A stretch of 64,000 bases of DNA. Source: Micromonospora sp. DSM 45708. GTDB lineage: Bacteria; Actinomycetota; Actinomycetes; Mycobacteriales; Micromonosporaceae. The position numbers were made by a program, and so were the translations under genes. Shown here piece by piece: positions 1-7,445 of the stretch. The notes under the pieces are model-generated. The model did no database searches and was not told the origin of the DNA. It was given only the letters and a program-made list of their open reading frames with translations. The stretch lies in NCBI RefSeq assembly GCF_039566955.1, contig NZ_CP154796.1, positions 558,001-622,000 of the forward strand. The letters run 5' to 3'. Numbering within the stretch: the first letter of the stretch is position 1; each line of letters begins with the position of its first letter.

Positions 1-416
1 GCGTGACGTTCTTCGGCCCGGCCGCGCTGGCGCTGGCGTACCCCCGGCTCTGGCTCGGGGTGGTGGCGCTGCTGCTGGCCGGCGTCTCGCTGCCGCTGAC
101 CATGGTGGGGCTGCACACGCTGGTCCAGCGACGGACGCCGCCGGGGCTGCTGGGCCGGGTCACCGCCGCGTCCAAGGCGCTGGTCAGCGGGCCGCAGGCG
201 GTGTCCATCGGCACCGGCGCGCTGCTCGTCGGCGTCTTCGACTACCGGCTGCTGTTCGTGCTGGTCGGGACCATCACCACGGGCGGCGGCCTCTACCTCT
301 GGCGGGGACGCCGCCTCACCCCGCCGGGGGCGGCCGGCCCGGCCCGCGTCCCGGTGCCCCGCCGGCCGCTCGACGACGAGCTGCTCGCCGCCAGCCGTCG
401 GCGTCGGACGCCCTGA
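1..416 (+). CDS. MFS transporter, C-terminal part (cut by window edge)
   Basis: Only the last ~138 codons lie in the window; the reading frame is open to the left edge. The peptide has three to four hydrophobic segments (about residues 4-20, 20-40, 68-85 and 82-102 of the visible part), a motif GLLGRVTAASKALVSG typical of the second half of major facilitator permeases, and an Arg/Pro-rich cytoplasmic tail ending LLAASRRRRTP. This fits the last transmembrane helices of a 12-helix inner-membrane exporter. The substrate cannot be read from this fragment. It converges with mycoredoxin across a strong hairpin. Confidence 0.75.
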   Translation, partial: VTFFGPAALALAYPRLWLGVVALLLAGVSLPLTMVGLHTLVQRRTPPGLLGRVTAASKALVSGPQAVSIGTGALLVGVFDYRLLFVLVGTITTGGGLYLWRGRRLTPPGAAGPARVPVPRRPLDDELLAASRRRRTP

Positions 417-423
417 ACGGCGA

Positions 424-460
424 CGAGCGGCCGGACCCGGATGCCGGGTCCGGCCGCTCG
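424..460. terminator. Bidirectional hairpin between MFS gene and mrx1
   Basis: A perfect 17-bp stem (424-440 with 444-460) with a 3-nt loop lies between two convergent genes. There is no T tract, as is usual for terminators in high-GC actinobacteria. Confidence 0.7.
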
Positions 461-476
461 GGCGTGCGCGGGCAGG

Positions 477-719
477 TCAGCCGGGCAGGGCGGCGAGGTG
501 CTGCTTGACCTGGTTGATCGAGGGGTTGGTCAGGGCGCTGCCGTCGACGAAGCGCAGCGTCGGCACGGTCTGGTTGCCGCCGTTGACGCCCATCACGAAC
601 TCCGCCGCCGCGGGGTCCTGCTCGATGTCGACCACCTCGTACGCGATGCCCTCCCGGTCGAGCTGCGACTTCAGCCGGTGGCAGTAGCCGCACCACGGGG
701 TGGAATACATCGTCAACAT
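477..719 (-). CDS. mrx1: Mycoredoxin-1 (glutaredoxin-fold mycothiol disulfide reductase)
   Basis: An 80-residue thioredoxin-fold protein with the active-site motif WCGYC at residues 9-13 and the cis-Pro loop TVPTL at 51-55. Mycoredoxins reduce mycothiol mixed disulfides on proteins in the cytosol using mycothiol and mycothiol disulfide reductase. The ATG at 719 is preceded by GGGAGG, which decides the start; an in-frame longer reading lacks support. It is divergent from uvrD2, as in mycobacteria (Rv3198A/Rv3198c). A sigma-R-type promoter lies about 60-85 bp upstream, so induction by thiol oxidation is likely. Confidence 0.93.
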   Translation of the reverse strand: MLTMYSTPWCGYCHRLKSQLDREGIAYEVVDIEQDPAAAEFVMGVNGGNQTVPTLRFVDGSALTNPSINQVKQHLAALPG

Positions 720-777
720 GGTTGGTCCTCCCAAGGGTGGCTCGCGCCCGGTCCGATCAGGCCAGGCTAACCGCTGC

Positions 778-804
778 AACGTCGGACGGGGCTGGGATGA
801 TTCC
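778..804 (-). promoter_or_regulatory. Sigma-R/SigH-type promoter of mrx1
   Basis: On the minus strand GGAAT (804-800) is followed after exactly 19 nt by GTT (780-778), matching the sigma-R consensus GGAAT-N18/19-GTT. It would start transcription about 50 nt before the mrx1 ATG. Mycoredoxin is a known member of sigma-R/SigH regulons. It sits just before the divergent uvrD2 start. Confidence 0.75.
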
Positions 805-809
805 CTGTC

Positions 810-3005
810 GTGGGGGTTCACTCAGCGGCGGAACGGGTGCTGGCCGGGCTGGATCCGGAGCAACGGTCGGCGGTGACCGCCCCGGCCGGCCCGGTCTGCA
901 TCCTGGCCGGCGCCGGCACCGGCAAGACCCGGGCGGTGACCTCGCGGATCGCCTACCGGGCGCTGAGCGGCGACATCTCCGCCCGGCACGTGCTGGCGGT
1001 CACGTTCACCGCCCGCGCCGCGGCCGAGATGCGAAGCCGGCTCGGCGTGATCGGGGTGGGCGGGGTGCAGGCGCGGACGTTCCACGCGGCGGCGCTGCGC
1101 CAGGTCCGCTACTTCGCCCCCCGGCTGCTGGCGGGGCGGGCCATGCCGGAGCTGCTGGACAGCAAGGTGCGAGTGGTCACGCTGGCCGCCGCCAAGGTGG
1201 GCCTGCGCACCGACCGGGCCGCCGCGCGCGACCTCGCCGCCGAGATCGAGTGGGCCAAGTCCTCCCTGGTCGAGCCGGACGAGTACGTGGTCGCCGCGGC
1301 CAAGGCGCGGCGCGAGACACCGTACGAGCCGGCGCGGGTGGCCGAGGTGTTCGTCGCGTACGAGCGGCTCAAGCGCGGCAACGGAGTGATCGACTTCGAG
1401 GACATGCTGCGCGCCGCGGTCTGGGGGATCGAGGAGCACCCGGACGTGGCCGAGCAGGTGCGCAGCCAGTACCGGCACTTCGTGGTCGACGAGTACCAGG
1501 ACGTCAACCCGCTCCAGCAGCGGCTGCTGGACGTCTGGCTCGGCGGGCGCGACGACCTCACCGTGGTCGGCGACGCCAGCCAGACCATCTACTCGTTCAC
1601 GGGCGCGACCTCGTCGTACCTGGTCGACTTCCCGCGTCACCACCGTGGCGCGACGGTGGTGCGGCTGGTCCGGGACTACCGCTCCACCCCGCAGGTGGTC
1701 GGCCTGGCCAACGCGGTGATCTCGCAGGCCCGGGGTGCCGAGGCGCGGCTGCGGCTGGAGCTGCACGGCCAGCGCCGGCCCGGCCCCGAGCCGGAGCTGC
1801 GGATCTTCACCGACGAGCCGGCCGAGGCCACCGCCGTCGCGGCCCGCTGCCGGGCGCTGGTGGCCGGCGGCACCCCGGCGCGGGAGATCGCGGTGCTGTT
1901 CCGCGCCAACGCGCAGTCCGAGGCGTACGAGAAGGCGCTCTCCGAGGCCGCGGTGCCGTACGTGCTCCAGGGCGCGGAGCGGTTCTTCGAGCGGCCCGAG
2001 GTGCGCCAGGCGATGATCGCGCTGCGCGCCGCCACCCGGTCCGTCCCCGGGGAGACGCCGCTGCCGGCCGCCGTGGTGGAGGCGCTCACCGCGGTCGGCT
2101 GGGCACCCGGCGCGCCACCGGCCGGCGGTGCCGCGCGTGAGCGCTGGGAGGCCCTCGCCGCGCTGGTGCAGCTCGCCGAGGAGTACGCGGCCACCCCCGA
2201 GATCGAGCCGATCGGGGAGGCCGCCGCGGTCGAGCGGCCGGTGACGCTGACCGGCTTCACCGAGGAGCTGGCCCGGCGGGCCGCCCAGCAGCACGTGCCG
2301 ACCGTGGAGGGCGTGACGCTGGCCTCGCTGCACTCGGCGAAGGGCCTGGAGTGGGACGCGGTGTTCCTGGTCGGGCTGGCCGAGGGCACGCTGCCCACCA
2401 CGTACGCGAAGACGCCCGAGCAGGTCGAGGAGGAGCGGCGGCTGCTCTACGTGGGGATCACCCGGGCGCGGGAGTGGCTCTGGCTGTCGTACGCGGTGGC
2501 GCGTTCGCCCGGCGGCCGGGCCCGGCGGCCGTCCCGCTTCCTGCCGCAGCTCGACCGCTCGGGCGGCGGTGAGCGGGCCGCCGGCGGCAGCCCGGTCCGG
2601 CGGGCCGAGCGGCGGCGACCGCAGGTGGTCTCCTGCCGGATCTGCGGCGCCACGCTGCTCGCCGGCGCGGACCGGAAGCTGGGCCGCTGCCCCACCTGCC
2701 CGTCGGACCTGGACGAGGAGCTGTACGAGCGGCTGCGCGACTGGCGGCAGCGGGTGGCCGGCGTGCAGCGGGTGCCGGCCTACGTGGTCTTCACCGACGC
2801 CACGCTCACCGCGCTGGCGGAGCGGAAGCCGGGGCGCACCGAGGAACTGGTCGCGATCGCCGGGATCGGGCCCCGGAAGGTGGGCCTGTACGGCGACCCG
2901 GTGCTGGCCCTGGTGGCCGGCGCCACGGTGGACGACGTTCTGCCCGCAGAAAACTTTCGAAATCAGTCCGTAAATCGTTTGCCCTCCCCCGAGGGCGAGG
3001 AATAG
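810..3005 (+). CDS. uvrD2: ATP-dependent DNA helicase UvrD2
   Basis: A 731-residue superfamily 1A 3'-5' helicase. Visible motifs: Walker A GAGTGKTRA (about 34-42), DEYQD motif II, GDASQTIYSFTGA motif III, and VTLASLHSAKGLEWD and YVGITRAR near motifs V-VI. After the motor come a four-cysteine cluster (CRICG ... CPTC, about 609-631) and a C-terminal HRDC domain ending near AIAGIGPRKVGLYG. The tetracysteine plus HRDC tail is the UvrD2 hallmark in actinobacteria, where it acts in DNA repair. The GTG start is not backed by a strong ribosome site. The last ~18 codons are unusually AT-rich because they seem to carry the whiB7 promoter. Confidence 0.95.
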   Translation: MGVHSAAERVLAGLDPEQRSAVTAPAGPVCILAGAGTGKTRAVTSRIAYRALSGDISARHVLAVTFTARAAAEMRSRLGVIGVGGVQARTFHAAALRQVRYFAPRLLAGRAMPELLDSKVRVVTLAAAKVGLRTDRAAARDLAAEIEWAKSSLVEPDEYVVAAAKARRETPYEPARVAEVFVAYERLKRGNGVIDFEDMLRAAVWGIEEHPDVAEQVRSQYRHFVVDEYQDVNPLQQRLLDVWLGGRDDLTVVGDASQTIYSFTGATSSYLVDFPRHHRGATVVRLVRDYRSTPQVVGLANAVISQARGAEARLRLELHGQRRPGPEPELRIFTDEPAEATAVAARCRALVAGGTPAREIAVLFRANAQSEAYEKALSEAAVPYVLQGAERFFERPEVRQAMIALRAATRSVPGETPLPAAVVEALTAVGWAPGAPPAGGAARERWEALAALVQLAEEYAATPEIEPIGEAAAVERPVTLTGFTEELARRAAQQHVPTVEGVTLASLHSAKGLEWDAVFLVGLAEGTLPTTYAKTPEQVEEERRLLYVGITRAREWLWLSYAVARSPGGRARRPSRFLPQLDRSGGGERAAGGSPVRRAERRRPQVVSCRICGATLLAGADRKLGRCPTCPSDLDEELYERLRDWRQRVAGVQRVPAYVVFTDATLTALAERKPGRTEELVAIAGIGPRKVGLYGDPVLALVAGATVDDVLPAENFRNQSVNRLPSPEGEE

Positions 3006-3008
3006 CCT
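2949..3008 (+). promoter_or_regulatory. Putative whiB7 promoter inside the 3' end of uvrD2
   Basis: An AT-rich patch (2949-2980) stands out in GC-rich surroundings and abuts a -35-like TTGCCC (2979-2984), an 18-nt spacer and a -10-like TAGCCT (3003-3008) that overlaps the uvrD2 stop. WhiB7 in mycobacteria activates its own promoter through AT-rich DNA just upstream of the -35 element. The position and layout fit; the assignment is inference. Confidence 0.5.
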
Positions 3009-3097
3009 CAGGACACACCACGCGAGCGGCGCCGTTCTGGCTGCTCACGGGGGATGAGTCCATGGTCGGCACGAGGAAAGTCAGGGAGGTGGCACCA

Positions 3098-3352
3098 ATG
3101 GCGATTTACCTCAACGAGCGTCCGGCGGCGATGCCAGCTGCCTGCGCTCCGCTGTCGGCTGTCCGGGTGGCCCTCGCCGCTCGACCGTCGGCTCCGCAGG
3201 TGCACCAGGCCCAGGTTCAGGCCGAGCTGAACCTGACCGTCGCACCGCTGCACGGAGTCGAGGGGACCAGTGGCTTCACGGGCATGGGCGTCGATGGCGG
3301 CAAGAAGCGCACCGACGTCCGCGGCGTTCCACCTCGAGGTAGACCGGTCTGA
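3098..3352 (+). CDS. Upstream ORF in the whiB7 leader
   Basis: An 84-codon ORF with a good ribosome site (GGGAGGT, 8-9 nt before ATG 3098). It has no recognisable domain; composition is Ala/Val/Pro-rich at the N-terminus and basic at the C-terminus (GGKKRTDVRG ... RGRPV). Its TGA stop (3350-3352) lies inside a hairpin that competes with the whiB7 leader terminator. whiB7/wblC genes in mycobacteria and Streptomyces are controlled by ribosome stalling on an upstream ORF, so this is best read as that regulatory ORF rather than a functional protein. Shorter in-frame starts exist, for example ATG 3284. Third-position GC is lower than in its neighbours. Confidence 0.6.
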   Translation: MAIYLNERPAAMPAACAPLSAVRVALAARPSAPQVHQAQVQAELNLTVAPLHGVEGTSGFTGMGVDGGKKRTDVRGVPPRGRPV

Positions 3353-3379
3353 TCCATCAGACACCGGCTCACCTCGAGG
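3332..3379 (+). promoter_or_regulatory. Antiterminator hairpin of the whiB7 leader
   Basis: The copies of ACCTCGAGG at 3331-3339 and 3371-3379 pair with each other (9 bp, 3332-3340 with 3371-3379). Inside, CCGG (3344-3347) pairs with CCGG (3364-3367) and TCTGAT with ATCAGA (3348-3361). The structure takes up 3376-3379, the base of the terminator's left arm, and contains the upstream ORF stop codon, so a terminating ribosome would melt it. Confidence 0.55.
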
Positions 3380-3419
3380 CCGCGGAACCCGCTACCGGGA
3401 TCCGCGGCCTCAGTTTTTT
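3376..3419 (+). terminator. Intrinsic terminator (attenuator) before whiB7
   Basis: A perfect 11-bp stem (3376-3386 with 3401-3411), extended by CCC/GGG (3388-3390 with 3397-3399), is followed by six T residues (3414-3419). A T tract is rare in this GC-rich window, which makes this an unusually clear Rho-independent terminator. It lies 61 bp before whiB7, so it must be a conditional attenuator. Confidence 0.85.
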
Positions 3420-3479
3420 GCCCTGCCGAAGTACCGAATGCGATCCACGAGATCGAAGTGAGAGAGAGGTGACCGGAGG

Positions 3480-3845
3480 ATGAGTCTGGCGTTGGCCCCA
3501 CTCGACGTGAGCGTCGAGGTGGAGGCGAACCTGCCCTGCCGGAAGTTCGACCCCGACCTGTGGTTCTCCGACTCGCCCGCCGAGCTCGAGCTGGCCAAGT
3601 CGCTCTGCGGGGACTGCCCGCTGCGCGTCGAGTGCCTGGCCGGGGCGGTGGAGCGGGCCGAGCCCTGGGGCGTCTGGGGCGGCGAGATCTTCGAGCGTGG
3701 CGCGGTCGTCCCGCGCAAGCGGCCCCGTGGCCGTCCGCGCAAGGAGGACCTCGCCCGTGACGCCCAGCTCCGGGTCGAGGCGGAGGCGCGACTGGCGGCC
3801 AGCGGGCTGTCCGAGTCGCGTAGCGCCGTCCGGCTGGCAGCCTGA
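3480..3845 (+). CDS. whiB7: WhiB7/WblC redox-sensing transcription factor
   Basis: A 121-residue Wbl protein. Four iron-sulfur cysteines are visible: NLPC at about 20 and the C..C.....C set in SLCGDCPLRVECL (41-53). The GVWGG turn is at about 62-66, and a C-terminal AT-hook RGRPRK near 80-85 identifies the WhiB7 type. The protein binds the primary sigma factor and AT-rich promoters to switch on intrinsic antibiotic-resistance genes. The start ATG 3480 follows a GGAGG site. Gene order uvrD2-whiB7-ABC1 kinase is the same as in mycobacteria. The leader upstream carries an attenuator. The C-terminal tail is longer than in mycobacterial WhiB7. Confidence 0.95.
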   Translation: MSLALAPLDVSVEVEANLPCRKFDPDLWFSDSPAELELAKSLCGDCPLRVECLAGAVERAEPWGVWGGEIFERGAVVPRKRPRGRPRKEDLARDAQLRVEAEARLAASGLSESRSAVRLAA

Positions 3846-3912
3846 CACACCTACGTTCCGAAGCCGACCGACGCCGGTGTCCCTCCACCGGCCGAACGAG
3901 AGAGAAAAACCG

Positions 3913-4089
3913 ATGCTGCACCTGCCGAACGGAACCGAGATGCAACTACTCCACGAAGCGCTGTCGAGGGCTCGAATGCGCCGGCCTCAGGCCGGTCGCA
4001 CCACCACGAGCACTGAGGCAACCCTTTCCGCCCGTACCGTCGCCATGCGGAGTCGCAGCCAGTCGGCACGCGACCTGGGCGTTCTCTAG
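3913..4089 (+). CDS. Small hypothetical protein downstream of whiB7
   Basis: A 58-residue, strongly basic peptide beginning MLHLPNGTEMQLLHEALSR and containing ARMRR. A purine-rich GAGAGA site precedes ATG 3913. Small actinobacterial proteins with a similar amphipathic N-terminal segment ending in RAR.R are familiar, but no function is known to me. It is 67 bp after whiB7 and could be in the same transcript; a strong hairpin follows it. It may instead be a non-functional ORF. Confidence 0.5.
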   Translation: MLHLPNGTEMQLLHEALSRARMRRPQAGRTTTSTEATLSARTVAMRSRSQSARDLGVL

Positions 4090-4103
4090 ATCGACACCCT
4101 GAG

Positions 4104-4138
4104 GAAGGGGCGGTGACCCCGATGGTCACCGCCCCTTC
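4104..4138. terminator. Bidirectional terminator hairpin
   Basis: A perfect 15-bp stem (4104-4118 with 4124-4138) with a 5-nt loop lies between the small ORF and the convergent ABC1-kinase gene. Confidence 0.8.
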
Positions 4139-4153
4139 GGCGTACGCGCGTCG

Positions 4154-5500
4154 TCAGGCCACCGGCGCGAAGCCGGGCAGCCAGCGTTCCAGGATGGCCC
4201 GGTAGGGCGCCTTCGCCTCCAACTGGCAGAGCACCCCGATCGACCCCAACGTCACCCGGTGGATCATCAGGTACGACGGCGGCAGGTTGAGCTGCCGGCT
4301 GAGCTGGTACGCGGGGGAGCGGGGGCTGGCCAGCCGGCCCGCCTCGGCCCGCAGCCAGGCCCGGGTGAAGCGGAACTCGTCGGCGGCGATCGGCTCCAGC
4401 ATCGGGCGGAGGAAGTCGAGCACCCCCTGGGCGTCGATCGGCTCGGTCCGGCTGACGAAGCCCTCGTCGCGCAGCCCCTCCACCACCCCGTCGGCGTCCC
4501 CGCGCAGCGCCAGCGCGGCGATCCGGCCGATCGGCTCGGGCGTGCCCTCCGGCATCCGGGCCACCGCGCCGAAGTCGATCACACCGAGCCGGCCGTCCGG
4601 CAGCAGCCGGAAGTTGCCCGGGTGCGGGTCGGCGTGCAGCAGCCCGGCCCGCTCCGGCGCGGACAGGTGCAGCTCGGCCATCAGCCGTCCGGCCTCGTTC
4701 CGCTGCTCCTCGGTGCCCTCCCGGATGATCGTGGACAGTGGGATGCCCTCCACCCACTCCGTGATCAGCACCCGGGGCGCGGCGTCGAGCACCTCCGGGA
4801 TGAAGATGTCCGGGTCGTTCGCGTACGCGGCGGAGAACGCCCGCTGCGACTCGGCCTCCAGCTCGTAGTCCAGCTCCTCGGTGATCCGCTCGCGCAGCTC
4901 GGCCAGGAGCGGCTTGACGTCCAGGCCCGGCTGGATGGCCCGGAACATGCCGCCCAGCCGGGAGAGCTGCTTGAGATCGGCGAGCAGGGCGTCACCGGCG
5001 CCCGGATACTGGATCTTCACGGCCACGTCCCGGTGGTGCGGGCCGCCGTGGGGTCCGTACCCCGGGTCACGCCAGACCGCCCGGTGCACCTGGCCGATGC
5101 TGGCCGCGGCGGCCGGGGTGTCGTCGAAGGAGACGAACCGGTCCCGCCAGTCCGGCCCGAGCTGCTCGGCCAGCACCTTGTGCACGGTCGCCACGGGCAG
5201 CGGCGGGGCGGCCTCCTGAAGCTTGGTGAGCGCCTGCCGGTAGGGCGCGGCGACCTCCTCGGGCAGCGCCGCCTCGAAGACCGACAGGGCCTGGCCGAAC
5301 TTCATCGCACCGCCCTTGAGCTGCCCGAGGACGCTGAACAACTGCTCGGCGGTGCGCTGCTGGATCTCGGCGGAGATGACCTCGGACGCGAGACCGGTCA
5401 CCCGCTTGCCCATCCCGAGGACGGTTCGACCGGCGAATCCGAGCGGCAGGGCGGCGAGTTTGGCGGTGCGGGACACGGCGCGGCGCGGGATGTCGGTCAC
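4154..5500 (-). CDS. ABC1/UbiB (AarF-like) atypical kinase
   Basis: A 448-residue member of the UbiB/COQ8 family. Visible signatures are the KxGQ motif (67-70, KFGQ), the alanine-rich nucleotide loop AAAASIGQVH (about 130-139), VAVKIQYPG with the ATP-binding lysine (159-167), the catalytic loop HADPHPGNF (289-297) and DFG (309-311). These are cytosolic or membrane-associated ATPases that in other bacteria support quinone biosynthesis; the mycobacterial homologue Rv3197 belongs to the WhiB7 regulon and affects macrolide tolerance. The GTG start is chosen from the conserved N-terminal helix. It lies immediately after (10 bp) the codirectional E1-like gene. Confidence 0.9.
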   Translation of the reverse strand: MTDIPRRAVSRTAKLAALPLGFAGRTVLGMGKRVTGLASEVISAEIQQRTAEQLFSVLGQLKGGAMKFGQALSVFEAALPEEVAAPYRQALTKLQEAAPPLPVATVHKVLAEQLGPDWRDRFVSFDDTPAAAASIGQVHRAVWRDPGYGPHGGPHHRDVAVKIQYPGAGDALLADLKQLSRLGGMFRAIQPGLDVKPLLAELRERITEELDYELEAESQRAFSAAYANDPDIFIPEVLDAAPRVLITEWVEGIPLSTIIREGTEEQRNEAGRLMAELHLSAPERAGLLHADPHPGNFRLLPDGRLGVIDFGAVARMPEGTPEPIGRIAALALRGDADGVVEGLRDEGFVSRTEPIDAQGVLDFLRPMLEPIAADEFRFTRAWLRAEAGRLASPRSPAYQLSRQLNLPPSYLMIHRVTLGSIGVLCQLEAKAPYRAILERWLPGFAPVA

Positions 5501-5510
5501 CCGGCCATTG

Positions 5511-6623
5511 TTACCGACGCGAGGGGCTCGCTGCTGCCGTGCGGCCGGGAGCGGGTGGGGCCGACCGGATCGGGCGACGCCCGCAGCAGCCGCAGGCGGG
5601 GTGCGGGGGCCACCTGCGGTGCCGGAGGCGACCCGCGCCCCGCACCTCCACCGCCGCGCCGAGCGTCTCCGGTGTGCCGCCGTCGAGCTGGGCCAGCGCC
5701 TCGGCCGCCGCGAACGCCGTCGCGGCGAGCCGGGTGGTGGCCGCGCAGGCCGGCTCGCCGCGGTCGGTCGCGAGCTGGGCGGCGAGCGCCGGCCAGTCCG
5801 GGTCGCGGTCGGCGCGGTGCAGGTCGAGGCAGCGCAGGCAGGGGCCGGCAGGCGGGCGGACCAGCGGCCCGACCACGGGTACGCCGCCGCGCAGGTCGAG
5901 CAGGAGGTGGGGCTGCCGTCGGCGGGCGTACCCGATGGCGAGCGCCTCGGCCGGCCGGCCCACGCCGAGCTGCACTACCAGGTCGGGTCGACCCGACCGC
6001 AGCGGCCCGGTGGCGGTGCCCGGCGCGCAGCGGACCAGCGCCGCGCACACCGCCGGGGCCAGCGGCCGACCCAGCTCCGTGCCGGGCAGGCCGGTCCCGA
6101 CCAGGTCGCCGGCGTGGACCGGGCCGGACAGATCGGGTACGACGTGCCCCACCCCGGCCTGGGCCAGCGCGACGGCGACCGCGGCGCCGAGCCGGCCCGC
6201 GCCGGTCACCAGCACCCGGGCGGCCCGGCGGCGGCGCAGCAGCCGGGCCGGCGTGCCGGGCAGGTCGGGCACGGCCAGGGCCAGGGCGTCCGCCTCCGCG
6301 GTCAACCGGGCCCGGACCGGCCCGGTGAGGTCGCGGGGGAGCAGCGTCTGCGCGGGTACGACCAGACCGGCGGCCCGGAGCGCGTCGAGCAGGGCGCGCG
6401 CCTCGCCCGGTGGCACCCGGGCGGCGGTGGCCGCGGCCAGGACGGCGCGTTCGCTGCGGGTGCCGTCGAGCAGGTCGAGCAGTTGGGTGGTGCCCGGGGT
6501 GGCCACCTCGACCAGCACCGCCGGGCCGGGCTCCACGCCGAGCTGGAGCGTGCGCCGGTCGCGCCACAGCCTGGTCAGGCCGGGCAGCAGCGTCGGGCGG
6601 GGAAGCGGAGTCGGATGCGTCAC
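5511..6623 (-). CDS. ThiF/E1-like adenylyltransferase with RiPP-recognition-like N-terminus
   Basis: About 370 residues. The first ~100 residues resemble the PqqD/RRE winged helix that binds leader peptides (for example TTQLLDLLDGTRSERAVL). Then a Rossmann E1 domain starts at ARVLVTGAGRLGAA and carries PHLLLDLRGGVPVVGPLVRP, a CLRC zinc pair followed by LDLHRADRDPDWPAL, and a second cysteine cluster CGCC near the end. This matches the cyclodehydratase-like family often labelled leader-peptide-binding TOMM protein. No YcaO partner or precursor peptide is nearby, so the substrate is unknown. GTG 6623 is the likely start but lacks a clear ribosome site. Position matches Rv3196 in mycobacteria. 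Confidence 0.8.
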   Translation of the reverse strand: MTHPTPLPRPTLLPGLTRLWRDRRTLQLGVEPGPAVLVEVATPGTTQLLDLLDGTRSERAVLAAATAARVPPGEARALLDALRAAGLVVPAQTLLPRDLTGPVRARLTAEADALALAVPDLPGTPARLLRRRRAARVLVTGAGRLGAAVAVALAQAGVGHVVPDLSGPVHAGDLVGTGLPGTELGRPLAPAVCAALVRCAPGTATGPLRSGRPDLVVQLGVGRPAEALAIGYARRRQPHLLLDLRGGVPVVGPLVRPPAGPCLRCLDLHRADRDPDWPALAAQLATDRGEPACAATTRLAATAFAAAEALAQLDGGTPETLGAAVEVRGAGRLRHRRWPPHPACGCCGRRPIRSAPPAPGRTAAASPSRR

Positions 6624-6801
6624 GCCACGAATGGTGACCGTGTCTGTGCGCTCGGTGGCTCGTTGTCCACAGGCTCGGTGTGCCACAGCCAGCGCTGTCC
6701 ACAGGAAATCGCCGGTTTTCCACAACCGGCCGGTAATCATGTCGGATACGCGACGGGGGAGGAGCGGCCGAAGCCACCCCTCCCCGCGCGACCCGGACGG
6801 G

Positions 6802-6969
6802 TCAGACCTTGGCCTTGCCCAGGATGCGGTTCACTGTTGTGCCGCACACCGGGCACTTGCCCTTGGCCATGTTCATGCCGGTCTTCGAGACCTCCACGCG
6901 CCCCTCGAAGTCCCGCTTCTCCTTGCACTTGACGCAGTAACCGTTGTAGGTCTGGGCCTGGTCGGCCAC
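6802..6969 (-). CDS. DUF5679 zinc-ribbon protein
   Basis: A 55-residue protein with two CxxC knuckles, CVKC (12-15) and CPVC (39-42), around a basic strand region and ending GKAKV. It fits the DUF5679 family, a conserved small actinobacterial protein of unknown function that probably binds zinc. The GTG start at 6969 has a perfect AGGAGG ribosome site 5 nt upstream. It is the first gene of a run with the E1-like protein and the ABC1 kinase, although 178 bp separate it from the E1-like gene. Confidence 0.85.
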   Translation of the reverse strand: MADQAQTYNGYCVKCKEKRDFEGRVEVSKTGMNMAKGKCPVCGTTVNRILGKAKV

Positions 6970-7445
6970 GGTAGCCTCCTCGTCTCGTCCGCCGGAGGTG
7001 CCCGGCGGGTTATCCCTGCGACGGGCCACGCGTGGCACCGGCGCCGGGGGGTTCTCCGCGATCAGTCTCCTGACCACTGGTTGGCGGACCCTACCCAGGT
7101 CTGGGCGGTTCCATGTCAGCTGTACGCCGACTCTGTGAGCAAGTCGACGACGAGAGTGTGCACGCCGAGTAACGTCGGATAAGTGAGTTTCGGTAGGACA
7201 CGCCGGGTAAATGCGCTCAGATCCCCTTCGCGGGGTCCCGCCGGCACCGGCCCGTCGTAGATCACCTAACGTGAGGGGCGGCCGGCGGGCGATGGTCACC
7301 TACCGCCGCAAAGAATTTTTTCAGGACTCCTGACTACCAACCGTCACTTTCCGGGCGCGTGTCGTCTTGTTTACTCTTGCGGAGCCCTGGTCAGTACGCA
7401 TTACCTTTCCCTCGTGACAGTCAACCGAGGCTGCGCGGCCCGGTA
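6970..7445. other. 476-bp intergenic region with an AT-rich patch
   Basis: This divergent region must hold promoters for DUF5679 (minus) and the YgjP-like gene (plus). Bases 7305-7380 are markedly less GC-rich, with a T6 run (7316-7321) followed directly by the 13-nt near-palindrome TCAGGACTCCTGA (7321-7333). No convincing gene, RNA or terminator was seen. Confidence 0.5.

Noticed and set aside
2999..3024. Additional sigma-R promoter (GGAAT at 2999)
   Set aside because: No GTT at 18 or 19 nt downstream (bases there are GCG/CGA).
3054..3236. Alternative upstream ORF from ATG 3054 in the whiB7 leader
   Set aside because: Overlaps the better-supported ORF with a stronger ribosome site; its Arg/Trp/Cys-rich translation and stop far from the attenuator stems make it less likely.
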